From NCBI GenBank assembly GCA_024640835.1, contig JAHEEH010000010.1, positions 1-14,025 on the forward strand: a stretch of DNA of 14,025 nt, in the 5' to 3' direction. Below, piece after piece: positions 1 through 8,089 of this stretch. The notes below the pieces were generated by a model that was not told the DNA's origin, made no database searches, and saw only the letters and a list, made by a program, of their open reading frames with translations. Made by a program: the position numbers and the translations under genes. The stretch is from Bacteroidota bacterium. GTDB lineage: Bacteria; Bacteroidota; Rhodothermia; Rhodothermales; UBA10348. The first letter of the stretch is position 1, and each line of letters opens with the position of its first letter.

Positions 1-1121
1 TTGGTGGGGATACCCATGGCACGATACAGGATTCCACTGTAGAAATCCACATTGGGATACAGTTTGCGCTCGGCGAAGTAGTCATCCTCGAGGGCAGCCT
101 GCTCCAGGCGCTTGGCCACGTCCAGCAGGGGATCCTTGACGCCCATTTCGTTCAGCACGGCGTCCGCGGACGATTTGATCACGCGGGCGCGCGGGTCGAA
201 GTTCTTGTAGACCCGGTGCCCGAAGCCCATGAGCCGGAAACCGGAGTCCTTGTCCTTGGCCATGTTGATGTACTTGGCCACGTTCCCGCCGTCCTTCACG
301 ATGTTCTCGAGCATCGCGATCACCTGCACGTTCGCGCCGCCGTGGAGCGGGCCCGACAGGGCGCTGATTCCGGCCGACATCGACGCGAACAGGCTCGCCC
401 CGCTCGATCCGACCATGCGGACCGTGGAGGTGGAGCAGTTCTGCTCGTGGTCGATGTGGAGGATGAGCAGCAGGTCCAGGGTCTTCGCCAGCAGGGGAGA
501 CACCTCGTAGGCCTCGGACGGCACCGCGAACATCATGTGCAGGAAGTCCGAGGAATAGTCGAGATCGTTCCTGGGATAGACGTACGGCTGGCCGATGGAC
601 TTCTTGAACGAGAACGCGGCGATCGTCTTGATCTTCGCGATGAGCCGGATGATGTTCAGCTCGCGCAGGTCGGGATCGTCGTCATCCTCGTAGTACCCGT
701 TCAGCGAGGCCACGATCGTCGAGAGGACGCTCATCGGGGGCGCGCTCGGCGGATACCCCTCGAAGAACTTCTTCATGTCCTCGTGCAGGAGGCTGTGGTG
801 AATGAGCCGGTCCTGGAAGGTGTTCAGCTGCTCCTGGGTCGGAAGATCCCCGTACATGACCAGGTACGACGCCTCCAGGAACGAAGCGTGCGCCGCGACC
901 TGCTCGATCGGGTACCCGCGGTAGCGCAGGATGCCTTCCTCGCCGTTGATGAACGTGATCGCGCTGTCGCACGACCCCGTATTGCCGTAACCCGAGTCGA
1001 ACGTGATGGCGCCGGACTGGGAACGGAGCTTGCGGATGTCGAGGCCCACCTCGCCCTCGCTTCCGACGATGACGGGGAGCTCGAAGTCCTTATCCCTGAG
1101 ATTCAGTTTCGCGGTTTCCAT
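1..1121 (-). CDS. gltA: Citrate synthase, type II (GltA-like), C-terminus cut by the window edge
   Basis: Citrate synthase condenses oxaloacetate with acetyl-CoA to make citrate, the entry step of the TCA cycle in the cytoplasm. The 373 complete residues seen align by eye along their whole length with E. coli GltA. The N-terminal beta-rich domain typical of the large hexameric type II enzymes is present. All three catalytic residues are there: His260 in GPLHGGAN, His302 in MGFGHRVYKN and Asp359 in YPNVDFYSG, matching E. coli His264, His305 and Asp362. The DHEQN and STSTVR stretch before the active site is also intact. About 50-60 C-terminal residues should lie beyond position 1. The ATG at 1121-1119 is supported by AGGTGA four bases upstream (plus-strand 1126-1131). 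The gene diverges from the UDG gene across a 234-base gap and has no operon partner in the window. Family assignment is secure. Confidence 0.97.
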   Translation of the reverse strand, partial: METAKLNLRDKDFELPVIVGSEGEVGLDIRKLRSQSGAITFDSGYGNTGSCDSAITFINGEEGILRYRGYPIEQVAAHASFLEASYLVMYGDLPTQEQLNTFQDRLIHHSLLHEDMKKFFEGYPPSAPPMSVLSTIVASLNGYYEDDDDPDLRELNIIRLIAKIKTIAAFSFKKSIGQPYVYPRNDLDYSSDFLHMMFAVPSEAYEVSPLLAKTLDLLLILHIDHEQNCSTSTVRMVGSSGASLFASMSAGISALSGPLHGGANVQVIAMLENIVKDGGNVAKYINMAKDKDSGFRLMGFGHRVYKNFDPRARVIKSSADAVLNEMGVKDPLLDVAKRLEQAALEDDYFAERKLYPNVDFYSGILYRAMGIPT

Positions 1122-1355
1122 ATTATCACCTGGCGGTCCAGATAGTCGAAGAGCGGTCAACGAGGCGAAGCTAAAGGACGGCACATGATGGCGATGTGGG
1201 GGCTTTGCCTGCACCGACGGTCTGCGACGAAAATTCGCTGACTGTGAGGTTTTTGCCGACATTCTGCCGCGTGTACGGCGCGAAGGTCGTCGAACCGGAC
1301 CCACCATGCAGAACCACGCAGTCGAAGCCCATCACCCGACAGATCCCGGGAGGCC
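1122..1355. other. Divergent intergenic region between gltA and the UDG gene
   Basis: This 234-base gap must hold the promoters of two divergent genes. I could not find a convincing -35/-10 pair on either strand. Short open frames cross it, but none has family resemblance, a supported start or coding-like composition. The only clear signals are the ribosome binding site of gltA at 1126-1131 (minus) and the GGGAGG just before the UDG start at 1348-1353 (plus). Confidence 0.4.
1348..1353 (+). promoter_or_regulatory. Ribosome binding site very close to the UDG GTG start
   Basis: GGGAGG ends two bases before the GTG at 1356. The spacing is shorter than the usual five to nine bases. The next in-frame ATG (1473) would remove 39 residues and has no better site, so the GTG is kept as the start with some doubt. 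Confidence 0.45.
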
Positions 1356-2027
1356 GTGACCGGATTCAGCGACCGTCGACTCGAGCGCGCGTGGGAGGCC
1401 ATCGAAGCCGCGGTCTTCGATCGCCCTTCGTCCGGCGACCTCTTCAATCCCTACCGGGATCGTGTGGACGGAATGGACCGGGAGGACGCCGTGGAGATTC
1501 GTCGGGCGAACCTGCGGGCGTACCTCGCCGCGTACGGAAGGGCGCCGGAGCTCTTTCTGCTCGCCGAGGCTCCGGGGCCGTGGGGCTGCCGTTTTTCCGG
1601 GGTCCCGATCACCGCCGAGGCCCAGTTGCTCGATTCGACGTTTCCGCTCGCCGGGAAGCGGTCGAGCCTGGCCGCCGAACCCCATACCGAGTACAGTGCG
1701 GCGATCTTCTGGAGGCTCCTGGCCTCCTCCTTTCCGCACTTCCTCGTGTGGAATGCCGTTCCGCTGCATCCGCACCGGCCGGGTGAGCCGCTGACGATCC
1801 GGACCCCCCGTACGTCGGAGATACGGGAATTCGAATCGCTGGTGGGGACCCTGGTCGCAATCCTGGAGCCCCGCAGGACCGTCGCGGTCGGACGTAAGGC
1901 CGAGCAGACCCTGGCGCGCCTGGATGTGCCCTGCACGTACGTCCGTCACCCGTCCCAGGGCGGCGCGAAGCGCTTTGCGGAGGGCGTCCACGCAGCCCTC
2001 CGCGACATCGGGATCGAGCCGATGTGA
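1356..2027 (+). CDS. Uracil-DNA glycosylase superfamily protein (mixed-family motifs)
   Basis: Members of this superfamily remove uracil or related damaged bases from DNA to begin base-excision repair. The 223-residue protein has the expected order of motifs. Motif 1 lies at residues 70-86 (AEAPGPWGCRFSGVPIT). A central strand, VWNAVPLHPH, lies at 131-140. The HPS motif is at 198-200 within RHPSQGGAKRF. The EAPG core recalls family 4 enzymes, while G-x-R-F-S-G-x-x-x-T recalls family 5 and SMUG-like loops. There are only two cysteines (78 and 193), so the four-cysteine iron-sulfur cluster of families 4 and 5 cannot form. The start is GTG at 1356. GGGAGG sits only two bases before it, which is unusually close, but I see no better start upstream in this frame. 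RarA follows 55 bases downstream on the same strand, suggesting shared transcription. Superfamily membership is firm; substrate specificity is not known. Confidence 0.85.
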   Translation: MTGFSDRRLERAWEAIEAAVFDRPSSGDLFNPYRDRVDGMDREDAVEIRRANLRAYLAAYGRAPELFLLAEAPGPWGCRFSGVPITAEAQLLDSTFPLAGKRSSLAAEPHTEYSAAIFWRLLASSFPHFLVWNAVPLHPHRPGEPLTIRTPRTSEIREFESLVGTLVAILEPRRTVAVGRKAEQTLARLDVPCTYVRHPSQGGAKRFAEGVHAALRDIGIEPM

Positions 2028-2082
2028 CCGGGCGATCCTGCCGCTTCCGCATGCGTATGCCCCGGGAACCGGAGAACCGACC

Positions 2083-3486
2083 ATGTCCGACAGTCTCTTT
2101 GACGCCAGCGCGGAAGCGACCCGCAGCCGGAACGCACCGCTCGCCGACCGGATGCGCCCTCGAACGCTGGACGCCTTCGTGGGGCAGGACCACATCCTGG
2201 GTCCGGGACGCCTGCTCAGGAGGTCCATCGAGGCCGACCGGATTTCGTCGCTCATCTTCTTCGGCCCGCCGGGCACGGGAAAGACCACCCTCGCCCGCAT
2301 CATAGCGAACTCGACGCAGGCACACTTCGCGTCCATGAACGCGGTCCTGGCGGGCGTGAAGGACATACGGGAAGCGATCTCCTCCGCACAGGACCGGCTT
2401 CGCCACCACCAGCAGCGAACCATCCTGTTCGTGGACGAGGTGCACCGGTTCAACAAGGCGCAGCAGGACGCGCTGCTTCCCCACGTCGAAAACGGAACGG
2501 TGACCTTCATCGGGGCCACGACGGAGAATCCGTACTTCGAGGTGATCAAGGCGCTGGTCAGCCGTTCTCGGGTCTTCGAGCTGAGCTCCCTCACGGACGA
2601 CGACCTGGTCCGCGTGGCCAAGCAGGCCCTTGCCGACCCCGACCACGGATTCGGCCGACGGGAGGTGACGGTCGATGACGACGCGCTGGCGCACCTGGTG
2701 TCCACGGCGAACGGTGACGCCCGTTCGCTGCTCAACGCGCTGGAGTTGGCCGTGGAAACGACTCCGACGGACACGGACGGTCGTATCCGGGTGGACATGG
2801 CGGTCGCCGAGGATTCGATCCAGCGTCGCGCGCTTCTGTACGACAAGGAAGGCGATGCCCACTTCGACACGATCTCGGCCTTCATCAAGAGCCTTCGGGG
2901 CTCGGACCCGGACGCCGCGCTCTACTGGCTGGCCCGGATGGTGTACGCCGGGGAGGATCCGCGCTTCATCTTCCGCCGGATGCTCATCTTTGCCGGCGAG
3001 GACGTGGGGCTCGCCGACCCGCGCGCCGTCCAGGTGGCTACGGCCTGCATGCAGGCCTTCGAATTCGTCGGGATGCCCGAGGGACGATTCCACCTGGCCG
3101 AGTGCTGCCTGTACCTGGCCACGGCACCCAAGAGCAACACCACCCTCTCCTTCTTCGACGCCCTGAGCTACGTGGAGAAGGAGAAGGCGTCGGACGTGCC
3201 GAACCACCTGAAGGACGCCAACCGGGACAAGGAGGGGTTGGGGCATGGCGAGGGGTACCAGTACCCGCACGCGTACCACAACCACTACGTCGCCCAGCAG
3301 TACCTGCCGGACGCGATGCAGGGCACGTTCTTCTACAAGCCGTCGGACATCGGCTACGAGCGCACCGTCGCCGAGCGCATGGCCTATTGGAGGGAGCGCG
3401 ACGAGAAGGAGAGCCTGGAGAAGCGGGTGAGACGGTATTCGGGTGACGGGGAGGCCGGAGCTCCGGACGAGAGTGAGTCGGCGTAA
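2083..3486 (+). CDS. rarA: Replication-associated recombination AAA+ ATPase RarA (MgsA)
   Basis: RarA is a cytoplasmic AAA+ ATPase related to clamp-loader subunits and eukaryotic WRNIP1/Mgs1. It acts at stalled replication forks and gaps. The 467-residue protein contains Walker A GPPGTGKTT at 61-69, Walker B with DEVH at 118-121, and sensor 1 GATTENP at 144-150. The RarA-specific C-terminal half follows, with FIKSLRGSDPDAALYWLARM, then EDVGLADP and the family signature YPHAYHNHYVAQQYLPD. The length is slightly more than the usual 440-450 residues because of an acidic tail. The ATG at 2083 is chosen because GGAG lies eight bases upstream at 2071-2074 and the protein then begins like known RarA proteins. 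Longer in-frame extensions would overlap the UDG gene. A perfect hairpin follows at 3511-3534. The assignment is secure. Confidence 0.97.
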   Translation: MSDSLFDASAEATRSRNAPLADRMRPRTLDAFVGQDHILGPGRLLRRSIEADRISSLIFFGPPGTGKTTLARIIANSTQAHFASMNAVLAGVKDIREAISSAQDRLRHHQQRTILFVDEVHRFNKAQQDALLPHVENGTVTFIGATTENPYFEVIKALVSRSRVFELSSLTDDDLVRVAKQALADPDHGFGRREVTVDDDALAHLVSTANGDARSLLNALELAVETTPTDTDGRIRVDMAVAEDSIQRRALLYDKEGDAHFDTISAFIKSLRGSDPDAALYWLARMVYAGEDPRFIFRRMLIFAGEDVGLADPRAVQVATACMQAFEFVGMPEGRFHLAECCLYLATAPKSNTTLSFFDALSYVEKEKASDVPNHLKDANRDKEGLGHGEGYQYPHAYHNHYVAQQYLPDAMQGTFFYKPSDIGYERTVAERMAYWRERDEKESLEKRVRRYSGDGEAGAPDESESA

Positions 3487-3510
3487 CTCGTTCTGACACA
3501 CTACGAGAAT

Positions 3511-3534
3511 CGCCTACGCCCCACTACGTAGGCG
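3511..3534 (+). terminator. Terminator-like hairpin after rarA
   Basis: CGCCTACG (3511-3518) and CGTAGGCG (3527-3534) form a perfect 8-base-pair stem around an 8-base loop, 24 bases after the rarA stop. No run of T follows, so it is not a classic intrinsic terminator. It could protect the mRNA end or pause RNA polymerase. Confidence 0.5.
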
Positions 3535-3623
3535 CACGATCGCAAACCGCGACTTCGCCCGGCTTCGCCGACCTCGAACGCGGTACTACCGTGTGTATCG
3601 AGGGGGATTCCCACCAATTTGTC

Positions 3624-3629
3624 AGGAGG
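3624..3629 (+). promoter_or_regulatory. Strong ribosome binding site fixing the lipoprotein start
   Basis: AGGAGG lies six bases before the ATG at 3636. It decides against a longer in-frame start at 3591, which would put 15 extra residues in front of an otherwise typical lipoprotein signal. Confidence 0.8.
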
Positions 3630-3635
3630 CTCGGA

Positions 3636-4187
3636 ATGAAATCACTGTTTGCGCTTTTGCTGCTGGCGTTCGCCATGGCAGGTTGCGCGGGCGACAGCAT
3701 GGTCGGGTCGGACGATTCGACCGACGTAGCCGGCAAGGCACCGAAACTGGTGCCCATCGAGGGAGCGATGACCTTCACCGGCATTCCTGGCCCTCCGATT
3801 GACTGCGGGTATGGCCAACTGTTTCTGGCTGAATACAGCGGTGAGGCGGACTTCGACCACCTGGGCCATTCGGGGGTTGCCATCGCGGCCGATCAATGCG
3901 GAGTGAATCTGACCAACGGGACTCTCGAAGTCTGGGGGACCACGACCCTGACCGCGGCAAACGGTGACGTGGTCAACGCCCCGTGGTTCATGGTCGTGAC
4001 TCGGGATCCGTCGGGTGGACCCGTGGGCACCTACACCGTGGACATTGACTTCGCCGGGGGGACAGGCCGCTTCGATGGAGCGGGCGGCTGGATGGACGGA
4101 CAGGGGACGTTCGACCAGTCGACGCAGCAGGGCGGGGCATCGTTCGTCGGCATGATCTCGAGCGTCGGTTCGCTCAAGCAGAAGTAG
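3636..4187 (+). CDS. Small predicted lipoprotein of unknown function
   Basis: The 183-residue product starts with a short lipoprotein signal: K2, a hydrophobic run at 4-13, and a lipobox AMAGC with the modified cysteine at 17. It should be anchored to a membrane facing the periplasm or outside. After a Ser/Asp-rich linker (20-35) the mature part is rich in alternating beta-strand patterns and glycine. A distinctive segment, GGTGRFDGAGGWMDGQGTFD (141-160), is followed by FVGMISSVGS. This pattern recalls small secreted beta-barrel proteins of the allene oxide cyclase-like type, but that resemblance is by eye only. Cys57 and Cys88 could form a disulfide. There is no catalytic motif. It stands alone, with a hairpin before it (3511-3534) and one after it (4215-4246). 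I do not recognise a named family. Confidence 0.8.
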   Translation: MKSLFALLLLAFAMAGCAGDSMVGSDDSTDVAGKAPKLVPIEGAMTFTGIPGPPIDCGYGQLFLAEYSGEADFDHLGHSGVAIAADQCGVNLTNGTLEVWGTTTLTAANGDVVNAPWFMVVTRDPSGGPVGTYTVDIDFAGGTGRFDGAGGWMDGQGTFDQSTQQGGASFVGMISSVGSLKQK

Positions 4188-4214
4188 CGGAGCGGCTTCA
4201 TCATGGGAGCAGCG

Positions 4215-4246
4215 GACGCCCGCAGCCCGACCAGGCGGCGGGCGTC
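4215..4246 (+). terminator. Terminator-like hairpin after the lipoprotein gene
   Basis: GACGCCCGC (4215-4223) pairs perfectly with GCGGGCGTC (4238-4246), giving a 9-base-pair GC-rich stem with a 14-base loop, 27 bases after the stop codon. No T run follows. It probably separates the lipoprotein gene from the TRAP transporter genes. Confidence 0.5.
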
Positions 4247-4322
4247 GGGCGTTCATGGGCCTTAGTGCGTGGCCATTCTGCAGGAAGGCGCTATTTTCCG
4301 GCGCCGCTACCCCGTCTGCCGC

Positions 4323-4849
4323 ATGTCCTTGCTGCTCCGCATCGCGTCCGCCATCGACCGGTTCTCGGACCGCACCGGGCGCGTCCTGGTCTGGCTGTCG
4401 CTCGCGATGGTGGTGGTTGGCGGGTACAACGCCGTCGTCCGGTACCTGGACAAGTTCACCGGGCTGGGGCTGAGCTCGAACACGTACATCGAGCTGCAGT
4501 GGTACCTGTTTTCCCTCCTGTTCCTGCTGGGTGCGGCCTATACGCTGCGCCATGACGCCCACGTGCGGGTGGACGTGCTGCTCGTCCGCCTCTCCCCGAA
4601 AGGCCGCGCCTGGGTGGATGTCCTGGGGACGGTGCTGTTCCTGATCCCGTTCTGCATCCTGATGCTGTGGGTCGCCTGGCCGGCCGTGTCCAGTTCCTGG
4701 GCCGTCCGCGAGATGTCGCCCGACCCCGGTGGACTTCCCCGGTACCCGATCAAGGCCGTCATCCCGGTCGCCTTCGTTCTGCTTCTCGGGCTCGCCGTGA
4801 TCACGGGGCACCGGACGGATGAACCCGCCGGCGAGCCCGGAGGCCACGT

Positions 4850-4853
<4 letters not shown>
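4323..4853 (+). CDS. dctQ: TRAP transporter small permease subunit (DctQ type)
   Basis: DctQ is the small membrane subunit of a tripartite ATP-independent periplasmic (TRAP) transporter and supports DctM in cation-driven uptake. The 176-residue protein has four predicted membrane segments, at about 20-42, 57-76, 98-122 and 143-161. The second contains the family-typical ELQWYLFSLLFLLGAAYTLR, followed by H-A-H-V-R-V-D. The loop SWAVREMSPDPGGLPRYPIK resembles DctQ proteins that accompany TakP-type 2-oxo acid binding proteins. The ATG at 4323 gives a normal N-terminus. A GTG at 4269 would add 18 residues, and neither start has a clear ribosome binding site. The stop overlaps the dctM start (ATGA), so the two are translationally coupled. 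No binding-protein gene is adjacent, but a fitting one lies at 11661-12767 on the other strand. Confidence 0.9.
4839..4843 (+). promoter_or_regulatory. Ribosome binding site of dctM inside dctQ
   Basis: GGAGG lies six bases before the ATG at 4850, within the last codons of dctQ. It supports the overlapping start. Confidence 0.75.
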
Positions 4854-6172
<1,319 letters not shown>

Positions 6173-6191
6173 GGCCGTCGAGTCTTCGCTG

Positions 6192-6224
6192 GTCGAAGTC
6201 GTTCGCTGCGCGGTCGTCTTCGAC
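6192..6224. terminator. Possible weak bidirectional hairpin between convergent genes
   Basis: GTCGAAG (6192-6198) pairs with CTTCGAC (6218-6224) across a 19-base loop. It lies in the 69-base gap where dctM and the hydrolase gene converge. The stem is short, the loop is long and there is no T run, so it may be chance. Confidence 0.25.
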
Positions 6225-6241
6225 GTTGCACTTCGCGCCGG

Positions 6242-6889
6242 TCACGGATCGAGGCGCTCGGCAAGGGACGCGAGGGTCGAGGGATCGACGACATGACCGC
6301 CTTCGAACGACACGGTCTCGACCTCCTGTCCCCTCGAGGCGAGAAGATCCAGAATCGGCGGTACGGCCCTGGGGGTGACGAAGGGATCCTGTGTTCCATG
6401 GACCATCAGAAGATGCCGGACGACGGGCGTGCCGGCGCGGAGGTCCATGGCGGGCGCGCCGCCCCAGAGCATGACGGCGTCCGGTTGCAGGCCACCGCCC
6501 GCGACCCAGCGGTCGGCCGTCGTCGCACCCTGGGAGAACCCGAGCACGAACGTTCTGTCCGGCGGCTTCCCCATGCGGCGGACGACCTCGGTGTGGACGG
6601 CTTCGAGGTAGGCCGCCTGGTCCCGGATCTCGGCATCCCGGTCCTCCCGCGTCATCCATGACGCGCCGGGTCGTTCGGAAACTCCTCTCGTATAGAACCT
6701 CGACAGGCCTTCGGGGGCCACGAGCAGCCGCCCGGGCCGGTCGAGTGCTTCACACTGGGCGAGGAAATCGGGCGCGAGCTGGCCGTATCCATGCAGCAGG
6801 TACCAGACGGAGCGCGAGACGTCCGGATCGCCGGCCATGGCGACGCGGGCCGTTCGGGATACGGACAGGTGGATGGATCTACCGGGCAT
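6242..6889 (-). CDS. Alpha/beta hydrolase, phospholipase/carboxylesterase family
   Basis: The 215-residue protein resembles the small cytoplasmic carboxylesterase/phospholipase (PF02230-type) serine hydrolases. The N-terminal strand WYLLHGYG (29-36) provides the oxyanion HGxG element. The nucleophile elbow is GFSQGA with Ser119. The acid is probably Asp168 in HGTQDPF, and the base His199 in EGGH. The whole triad is therefore present and ordered. There is no signal peptide. I chose the ATG at 6889 because it overlaps the end of the DinB gene by 11 bases, which suggests coupled translation. ATG 6940 would extend the overlap to 62 bases, and ATG 6835 would trim the protein. No strong ribosome binding site is seen at any of them. 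The true substrate (short ester, lysophospholipid or thioester) is unknown. Confidence 0.85.
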   Translation of the reverse strand: MPGRSIHLSVSRTARVAMAGDPDVSRSVWYLLHGYGQLAPDFLAQCEALDRPGRLLVAPEGLSRFYTRGVSERPGASWMTREDRDAEIRDQAAYLEAVHTEVVRRMGKPPDRTFVLGFSQGATTADRWVAGGGLQPDAVMLWGGAPAMDLRAGTPVVRHLLMVHGTQDPFVTPRAVPPILDLLASRGQEVETVSFEGGHVVDPSTLASLAERLDP

Positions 6890-7427
6890 CGGCCGGGGCC
6901 GCGAGAATGTCGTCGATGATGGCGAAATGATGGTCGGCATGGATGGCGAGCATCCGCAGCCACTGCCGGGCGTTCAGCCAGCCGAACACCGGGTGCTTGA
7001 CGCGCCACGTCGCGAACTCGACGTCGGGAAGCACCAGCGCGGTCGATTCGAGGATGCGACGGCTCCGCTCCAGGGCCGACAGAAGATCCTCCCGGGCCAC
7101 GGTCTCGGGTGGCACCGAGCGGGCCGGGGCCTCTCCCTTCCCTCTCGGGAAATCCCCCATGAGAAGGACGATGCGACCGGAGAAGGTAGGCCGGCCGACA
7201 CGCTCCGCGGGGGTGGCGCGGGCCACGATCCTCTGTACGGCCGTCAGCATGTGTGCGTTCGCCAGCGCCAGGTGGACCATGTGCTGGGCGACGCTCCATC
7301 CGGACACCGACGGCGCAACGTTCACAAGGCGCGCATCGTCCACGGCGAGGAGCCCGGCGAGGCGATCGTAGCAGCGCTGCACGTCGTCGAAGCGTGCCCG
7401 AATGCGGGGATTCACGGGAATGGACAC
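6879..7427 (-). CDS. DinB-like four-helix metalloprotein
   Basis: The 182-residue protein fits the DinB/YfiT-like fold, a four-helix bundle with a metal held by histidines. Members include thiol-dependent S-transferases and many uncharacterised stress proteins. The first metal-site region is GWSVAQHMVHLALANAH, with His49 and His52 as candidates. The second is LAIHADHHFAIIDDIL near the C-terminus, with His163, His166 and His167. The N-terminus (RARFDDVQRCYDRL) matches the usual first helix. The GTG at 7427 is the only common start codon before an in-frame stop at 7455-7457. It has no clear ribosome binding site. The gene ends 11 bases inside the start of the serine hydrolase gene, so the two form a small operon. 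Which thiol cofactor or substrate it uses cannot be told. Confidence 0.85.
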   Translation of the reverse strand: MSIPVNPRIRARFDDVQRCYDRLAGLLAVDDARLVNVAPSVSGWSVAQHMVHLALANAHMLTAVQRIVARATPAERVGRPTFSGRIVLLMGDFPRGKGEAPARSVPPETVAREDLLSALERSRRILESTALVLPDVEFATWRVKHPVFGWLNARQWLRMLAIHADHHFAIIDDILAAPADAR

Positions 7428-7603
7428 GGCGCCAGGGGATGGTGATCCGGAAAGCTATCGGCACGTGGTGAGAATGCCTACAGGCCTTCTGACGAAGTCT
7501 CCACAGGCGAAGAATATGAGGACACTACACGGAAAGGCCGAATAAAAGTGGGAAACGTGGATCATTCGACGTATTGTGTGTCGGTAAGCCGCGTGCCCTG
7601 CCC
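7428..7603. other. Divergent intergenic region between the dinB-like and Lrp genes
   Basis: This 176-base region is less GC-rich than the genes around it, especially 7505-7580, as expected for divergent promoters. It is also where an Lrp-family protein might bind to control its own gene and the lyase. I found no clear -35/-10 pair, and only very short inverted repeats such as CTTC-TGAC-GAAG at 7486-7497. Confidence 0.35.
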
Positions 7604-8077
7604 ATGCTGGAGTCCCTTGACCGTACCGATCGCCGCATCCTGAACATCCTGCAGGCGGACGGCGGCATCACGAACGTGGAGCTGTCCCGGCAGGTCGGCC
7701 TCGCGGCGGCGACCACGCTCGACCGCGTACGCAAGCTCCGGCAGAACGGGTACATCCGCGGATACGTCGCACTGGTGGACTCGGCCAAGGTGGAGCAGAG
7801 CACCGTGGCGTTTGTGGCGCTTTCGCTCAGGGAGCACGGAGCGGAACGCCTGGAGGCGTTTCGCGGGCACGTCGAATCGCTGCCGGAAGTCCTCGAATGC
7901 TACCACGTATCCGGAGAGAACGACTTCCTGCTGAAGATCGTGGCGCGGGACATCGGGGCCTACGAGGATTTCCTGCTCCACCGGCTGACGTCCATTCCGT
8001 TCATCGGGCGCATCCATACCTCCTTCGTGCTGTCCACCGTCAAGCACGACACCCGCATTCCCATCGACGAATCCTGA
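7604..8077 (+). CDS. Lrp/AsnC-family transcriptional regulator
   Basis: Lrp/AsnC proteins sense amino acids and control nearby metabolic genes. The 157-residue protein has the standard layout. The N-terminal LDRTDRRILNILQADGGITN leads into a helix-turn-helix at about 22-45 (VELSRQVGLAAATTLDRVRK), followed by a linker. A C-terminal RAM ligand-binding domain (about 68-142) contains CYHVSGENDFLL, the family G-x-x-D-[FY] signature at 104-108. Length is typical. I chose the ATG at 7604 because it gives the normal N-terminus; a TTG at 7574 would add ten unrelated residues. No strong ribosome binding site is visible. The lyase gene begins only 12 bases after its stop, so it is probably the local regulator of that enzyme, like MdeR beside the methionine gamma-lyase of Pseudomonas putida. 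That role is an inference from position. Confidence 0.93.
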   Translation: MLESLDRTDRRILNILQADGGITNVELSRQVGLAAATTLDRVRKLRQNGYIRGYVALVDSAKVEQSTVAFVALSLREHGAERLEAFRGHVESLPEVLECYHVSGENDFLLKIVARDIGAYEDFLLHRLTSIPFIGRIHTSFVLSTVKHDTRIPIDES

Positions 8078-8089
8078 CCGGTTCCTTCC

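Noticed and set aside
216..1145. Open frame of 309 codons on the plus strand across citrate synthase
   Set aside because: It is the antisense shadow of gltA. The translation has no family resemblance and the gltA reading contains all catalytic residues.
1609..3501. A very long open frame (about 630 codons) on the minus strand across the UDG and rarA genes
   Set aside because: It is antisense to two genes with clear family motifs and has an arginine-rich, low-complexity translation. High GC content commonly creates such antisense frames.
3487..3635. Possible tRNA or small RNA in the gap after rarA
   Set aside because: There is no T-loop consensus, acceptor pairing or other tRNA feature; only the 8-base-pair hairpin at 3511-3534 is supported.
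4269..4322. Longer GTG start for DctQ
   Set aside because: It would add 18 residues with no family match and has no ribosome binding site. The ATG at 4323 gives a normal DctQ N-terminus, although it also lacks a clear site.
6652..7464. Open frame of 270 codons on the minus strand over the DinB-like and hydrolase genes
   Set aside because: The translation is Arg/Pro-rich without motifs. Both overlapping frames contain intact active-site or metal-site residues.
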